From positions 1-10,062 of the forward strand of contig JAGACY010000293.1 of assembly GCA_017613855.1 (NCBI GenBank): a stretch of 10,062 nucleotides of DNA. The letters are read 5' to 3'. This DNA is from Pseudomonadota bacterium. GTDB lineage: Bacteria > Myxococcota > Bradymonadia > UBA4248. The notes under the pieces are model-generated. The model searched no databases, had not been told where the DNA came from, and saw nothing but the letters and a program-made list of their open reading frames with translations. Within the stretch, counting starts at the first letter, position 1. The number at the start of each line of letters is the position of its first letter. Made by a program: the position numbers and the translations under genes. Shown here piece by piece: positions 6,899 to 10,062 of the stretch.

Positions 6899-6977
6899 GC
6901 CCCTAAAGAAAGTTTCCCTGTTTTGCAAATTGGTGTAAAAAGTACATTCTGAGTATTCTGACTTTTTGAGCTTGAAT

Positions 6978-7586
6978 ATGAGTGATGAGACGCTATTAAT
7001 TGTAGGACTGGGAAATCCCGGAACAGAATATGCTTCGACACGGCATAACTCAGGTTTTATGCTGATGGATAAATTTTGCGGGCACTGTGGTGCCTCTATG
7101 ACTCAGGCAAAATTTCAGGGCATATTTGGGACGATCCGCCTGTCTGGCCGCTCCATATTTTTGCTTAAACCCCAGACCTATATGAATTTGAGCGGAAAAA
7201 GCGTCGTAGCCTGCATGTCATTTTATCATATTCCCATAGAGTCCGTGCTAATCCTTCATGATGAGCTGGACTTGCCTTTAGGGGATGTACGCGTCAAAAC
7301 AGGAGGCGGTGCAGGCGGTCACAATGGATTAAAATCCATCATAGAACTGACAGGAAGCAATGAGTTTTCTCGTCTTCGTTTTGGAATTGGACGCCCCGAA
7401 CATGGAGATGTCATCAACTATGTTTTGGGCAAATTCCTGGCTTCTGATGAGGAAATTCTTAACAATACCCTGAATATCGGAGTTGAGGCCTTACAAACGT
7501 TCATAACCAGTGGGCCCCAGGCTTCGATGCGTTTTTGCAACGGCTTGTTTAAAGCCAAAAAGAAAGAGGAGGAGAGTCGTGACTAG
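6978..7586 (+). CDS. pth: Peptidyl-tRNA hydrolase
   Basis: Pth cleaves peptidyl-tRNA released from stalled ribosomes and recycles tRNA in the cytoplasm. The 202-residue protein has all the key family residues: GLGNPG with Asn13, the catalytic His23 in TRHNSGF, Asn70 in TYMNLSG, Asp95 in HDELDLP, and Asn116 in GGAGGHNGL. Length is typical (about 190-200). The ATG at 6978 is preferred because the protein then starts just before the [10 protein letters not shown] strand and a GAG lies 7 nt upstream. In-frame TTG codons at 6966 and 6972 are less likely. Codon use is less biased than in rplY or hppA. The last codons (KKKEEESRD) overlap hppA and contain its Shine-Dalgarno, so this charged tail may reflect that double duty. 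No strong promoter was recognised in 6899-6977; TTGGTG (6930) with TATTCT (6954) is a weak candidate. Confidence 0.96.
   Translation: MSDETLLIVGLGNPGTEYASTRHNSGFMLMDKFCGHCGASMTQAKFQGIFGTIRLSGRSIFLLKPQTYMNLSGKSVVACMSFYHIPIESVLILHDELDLPLGDVRVKTGGGAGGHNGLKSIIELTGSNEFSRLRFGIGRPEHGDVINYVLGKFLASDEEILNNTLNIGVEALQTFITSGPQASMRFCNGLFKAKKKEEESRD
7567..7572 (+). promoter_or_regulatory. Shine-Dalgarno for hppA inside pth
   Basis: A perfect AGGAGG lies within the pth coding sequence, 6 nt before GTG 7579. It decides the hppA start and is the strongest ribosome-binding site in the window. Together with the 8-nt gene overlap it suggests translational coupling of hppA to pth, plus strong independent initiation. 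Confidence 0.85.
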
Positions 7587-10062
7587 TATTGATTATCTGG
7601 TCAGCGCTGGCGTTCCAATTGCTGCGATCATTGCTTTGATCTTCGCAATTGTAAAGGCCAAGTGGGTTTCGGAACAGGATCCCGGTTCGTCGCGCATGAA
7701 GGAAATTGCCTCGTTCATCCAGGAAGGAGCAATGGCCTTTTTAAAAGCCGAGTACAGGGTTTTGGCCATCTTCGTTTTGATCGTTGCCGCATTGCTGGCA
7801 TTGGTCAATATGGGCAATGAACACAGCAGTTCGGTTGTAGCCTTTTCCTTTATCGTCGGTGCACTTTGCAGCGCTACGGCTGGTTTCTTTGGTATGAAGA
7901 TTGCCACAAGAGCGAATGTTCGTACCGCGCATGCTGCCGAAGATGGCCTTAAGAAAGCACTCGCCGTTGCCTTTAGCGGTGGTGCCATTATGGGTATGAC
8001 CGTCGTCGGTTTAGGTCTGTTGGGCATTATCTGCCTGTTCCTGCTTTATACGCAAATCATCTTCGTTGGTGAGAGCATGCAGAAAATCCTGGAAGTACTC
8101 ACAGGCTTTAGCTTTGGTGCATCCTCGATTGCTTTGTTTGCTCGTGTAGGCGGTGGTATTTATACGAAAGCAGCAGACGTCGGTGCCGATCTTGTCGGTA
8201 AAGTCGAAGCCGGCTTACCCGAAGACGATCCCCGTAACCCCGCAGTTATCGCCGATAACGTCGGTGACAACGTCGGTGACGTCGCCGGTATGGGTGCTGA
8301 CCTCTTCGAATCCTATGTTGGTTCCATCATCGGTTCTGCCGTGCTCGGTGCTGCCATCTGGAAAGCTGGCCAGGGCCAGTTCGAAGCAGTCGTCCTTCCG
8401 TTCATCATTGCCGCAACCGGTATTATTGTCAGTGTTGCATGCACTTTCCTCGTTCGCAGTAACAGCGACAAATCCAATCCCCAAAAAGCACTTGACCGTG
8501 GTACGACAACTGCCGCTATTATTACGGCTGCACTCGTTTTTGCCATTGCCGCTATCGTGCTTCCCAAAGGTGGCCTCATTGTGAACCATCAAGTTTGGGG
8601 TGACGGATTCGCCATTCAGTATTATCACATTGGTCTGACCGTTCTCGGCGGCCTGATTTGCGGTGTTTTGATTGGTAAATTCACCGAGGTCTTCACCTCC
8701 GATTCCTATCAGTCCGTCAAAGACATTGCCGAATCCTCTACAACAGGTTCTGCAACCAACATCATTCAGGGTCTCGCCGTCGGTATGAAATCATCCGTCA
8801 TTCCCGTTGCCCTGATCGCCGTTGCCATTCTCATTGCCTATCTGTGCAGCGGTCTTTATGGTATCGCTCTGGCCGCTCTCGGTATGCTCGCCACAACGGG
8901 TATTCAGCTCGCCGTCGATGCTTATGGCCCCATCGCAGATAATGCTGGTGGCATTGCCGAAATGAGCGGTCTTCCCCACGAAGTTCGTGAACGCACCGAT
9001 AAACTCGATAGCGTTGGTAACACCACTGCCGCCATCGGTAAAGGTTTTGCCATTGGTTCTGCAGCCCTCACGGCTCTGTCCCTATTCGTTGCCTATGCTC
9101 AGGTTATGGGACTTACCGCCATCGATGCCATGAATCCACTCGTCGTCATCGGCCTCTTCATCGGTGGTGTGCTGCCCTTCTGGTTCAGTGCACTCGCAAT
9201 GCTGGCTGTCGGTCGTTCCGCTCAGGATATGATTAAAGAAGTCCGTCGTCAGTTCAGAGAAATCGAAGGCCTTCGTGAAGGTAAAGAAGGCGTCAAAGCC
9301 GACTATCATCGCTGCGTCGAAATCTCCACCAAAGCCGCTATCAAACAGATGATTCCTCCTGGCATCATTGCCGTTTGCGCGCCTCTGGTTGCTGCTTTTC
9401 TCGACTATGTTCTCGATACCAAAGGTGCCATCCTCGGTGGTATGCTCGTCGGTGTTATGATTACCGGTGTCGTCCTCGCCATCTTTATGGCCAATGCCGG
9501 TGGTGCATGGGATAATGCCAAGAAATACATCGAAAGCGGTAATCATGGCGGTAAAGGTTCGGATGCTCACAAAGCCGCAGTCGTCGGTGATACCGTTGGC
9601 GATCCGTTCAAAGATACAGCCGGTCCTTCGATCAACATCCTCATCAAATTGATGAGCGTTATTGCTCTCGTTCTGGCTCCTACGCTTGCAGGTCTTCAGG
9701 CATCCAAAGCTGCCGTGGATCAGCCCACAGCGGGTGCCCCTGCTCAAGTAGCAGCCCCCGTACCTGCACCTGCACCTGCACACGAAGTGACACCTCCGCC
9801 AGCACGGCCTGAACGTGGTGCCATTCCTGCCAGACGTGCTCCCGGTGATCGCCAGATAGCGCCCCGTCCCGGTCAGCCTCGTCCTCGTCCCGTAGGACGT
9901 CCCGATGGTGCCCCCCATAGACCGCTGCCTCCTGGCGCAGCTCCCGATGGTGCAGCACCCGCTCCGACTCCCGCACCTGCACCCGCTCCTGCCGCAGCCC
10001 CAGCACCTGCTCCGGCTCCCGCTCCTGCCGCAGCCCCAGCACCTGCTCCTGCTGCAGCCCCA
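7579..10062 (+). CDS. hppA: K+-dependent membrane-bound pyrophosphatase (ion-pumping), 3' end beyond window
   Basis: This integral membrane pump couples hydrolysis of cytoplasmic pyrophosphate to export of H+ or Na+. From GTG 7579 the frame stays open to the window end (828 codons). The substrate-binding motif [11 protein letters not shown] spans residues 200-210, followed by [21 protein letters not shown] (226-246) and, near the C-terminus, [12 protein letters not shown] (641-652) and [15 protein letters not shown] (670-684). [10 protein letters not shown] (480-489) has Ala484 and Gly487, where K+-independent enzymes carry Lys and Thr, so the K+-dependent class is indicated. Glu244 occupies the DLFES/DLLES position typical of Na+ pumps, but some H+ pumps share it, so the ion is not settled. 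The usual core of about 16 helices ends near residue 705. An unusual Pro/Ala/Arg tail follows and is described separately. Codon bias after about residue 190 is strong, suggesting high expression. Confidence 0.95.
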   Translation, partial: MTSIDYLVSAGVPIAAIIALIFAIVKAKWVSEQDPGSSRMKEIASFIQEGAMAFLKAEYRVLAIFVLIVAALLALVNMGNEHSSSVVAFSFIVGALCSATAGFFGMKIATRANVRTAHAAEDGLKKALAVAFSGGAIMGMTVVGLGLLGIICLFLLYTQIIFVGESMQKILEVLTGFSFGASSIALFARVGGGIYTKAADVGADLVGKVEAGLPEDDPRNPAVIADNVGDNVGDVAGMGADLFESYVGSIIGSAVLGAAIWKAGQGQFEAVVLPFIIAATGIIVSVACTFLVRSNSDKSNPQKALDRGTTTAAIITAALVFAIAAIVLPKGGLIVNHQVWGDGFAIQYYHIGLTVLGGLICGVLIGKFTEVFTSDSYQSVKDIAESSTTGSATNIIQGLAVGMKSSVIPVALIAVAILIAYLCSGLYGIALAALGMLATTGIQLAVDAYGPIADNAGGIAEMSGLPHEVRERTDKLDSVGNTTAAIGKGFAIGSAALTALSLFVAYAQVMGLTAIDAMNPLVVIGLFIGGVLPFWFSALAMLAVGRSAQDMIKEVRRQFREIEGLREGKEGVKADYHRCVEISTKAAIKQMIPPGIIAVCAPLVAAFLDYVLDTKGAILGGMLVGVMITGVVLAIFMANAGGAWDNAKKYIESGNHGGKGSDAHKAAVVGDTVGDPFKDTAGPSINILIKLMSVIALVLAPTLAGLQASKAAVDQPTAGAPAQVAAPVPAPAPAHEVTPPPARPERGAIPARRAPGDRQIAPRPGQPRPRPVGRPDGAPHRPLPPGAAPDGAAPAPTPAPAPAPAAAPAPAPAPAPAAAPAPAPAAAP
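9721..10062 (+). other. Pro/Ala/Arg-rich C-terminal extension of HppA
   Basis: Residues 715-828 are in frame with the pyrophosphatase and have no stop. By eye count, the 114 visible residues contain 38 Pro, 37 Ala and 10 Arg, with no Lys and no hydrophobic helix. The first part has PAPAPA (from CCTGCA hexamers at 9763-9780). The middle part (about 743-781) holds all the Arg. The end is an almost pure Ala-Pro run. Both termini of membrane pyrophosphatases face away from the cytoplasm, so the tail is inferred to lie in the periplasm. It may be a linker to a further domain beyond the window. Confidence 0.85.
9982..10053 (+). repeat. 36-bp tandem repeat in the hppA tail
   Basis: Two adjacent 36-nt copies (9982-10017 and 10018-10053) differ at one third-codon base (CCG versus CCT). 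Each encodes [12 protein letters not shown]. Near identity at the DNA level, including synonymous positions, points to recent duplication and possible length variation between strains. More copies may follow beyond the window. Confidence 0.8.

Noticed and set aside
6946..6963. Tandem 9-nt near-repeat ATTCTGAGT / ATTCTGACT before pth
   Set aside because: Only two copies of a short AT-rich motif, which is not enough to claim an operator or repeat element.
9082..9918. Long antisense open frame opposite hppA (278 codons)
   Set aside because: It lies opposite a clear pyrophosphatase. Its openness follows from the strong GNN/CCN codon bias of the sense strand, and its translation is rich in Gly, Thr, Arg and His with no family signature.

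Overview
The window carries six protein-coding genes, all on the + strand, from a bacterium of moderate G+C. The set (queA, a CBS-domain membrane protein, a two-module MMPL/RND exporter, rplY of the long CTC type, pth, hppA) fits a free-living, probably Gram-negative bacterium. No phylum can be assigned from these genes alone. There are no phage genes, transposases, CRISPR arrays, tRNAs or rRNAs.

Region 1 (1-265) is a non-coding block of heptanucleotide tandem arrays, including a 62-bp tandem duplication, that runs directly into the queA start codon. Region 2 (266-2656) is a tight two-gene operon: queA (queuosine synthesis) and, 3 nt later, a CNNM/CorC-HlyC-type protein. Region 3 (2657-2917) is a structured intergenic region with a hairpin, two more heptamer arrays, a possible promoter, and three evenly spaced hairpins with compensatory stem changes. 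Region 4 (2918-6049) is one large gene for a 1043-residue exporter.

Region 5 (6050-6249) holds palindromic sequence, a good sigma70-type promoter and a leader with two hairpins. Next comes rplY (bL25), closed by a strong Rho-independent terminator (6862-6898). Region 6 (6978-10062) holds pth and hppA. They overlap by 8 nt, and the hppA Shine-Dalgarno lies inside the pth coding sequence, so translational coupling is likely. hppA has no stop codon before the window ends. Its pyrophosphatase core is complete by about residue 705 and continues in frame into at least 114 residues of Pro/Ala/Arg-rich low-complexity sequence.

Functionally the genes are mostly housekeeping: tRNA modification, 5S rRNA-binding protein, peptidyl-tRNA recycling and a pyrophosphate-driven ion pump. 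rplY and hppA show strongly biased codon use (GGT, CGT, GTC, GCC), which suggests high expression. The most unusual items are the concerted sequence change between heptamer arrays, the covarying triple hairpin before the exporter gene, and the long periplasm-directed tail on the membrane pyrophosphatase.
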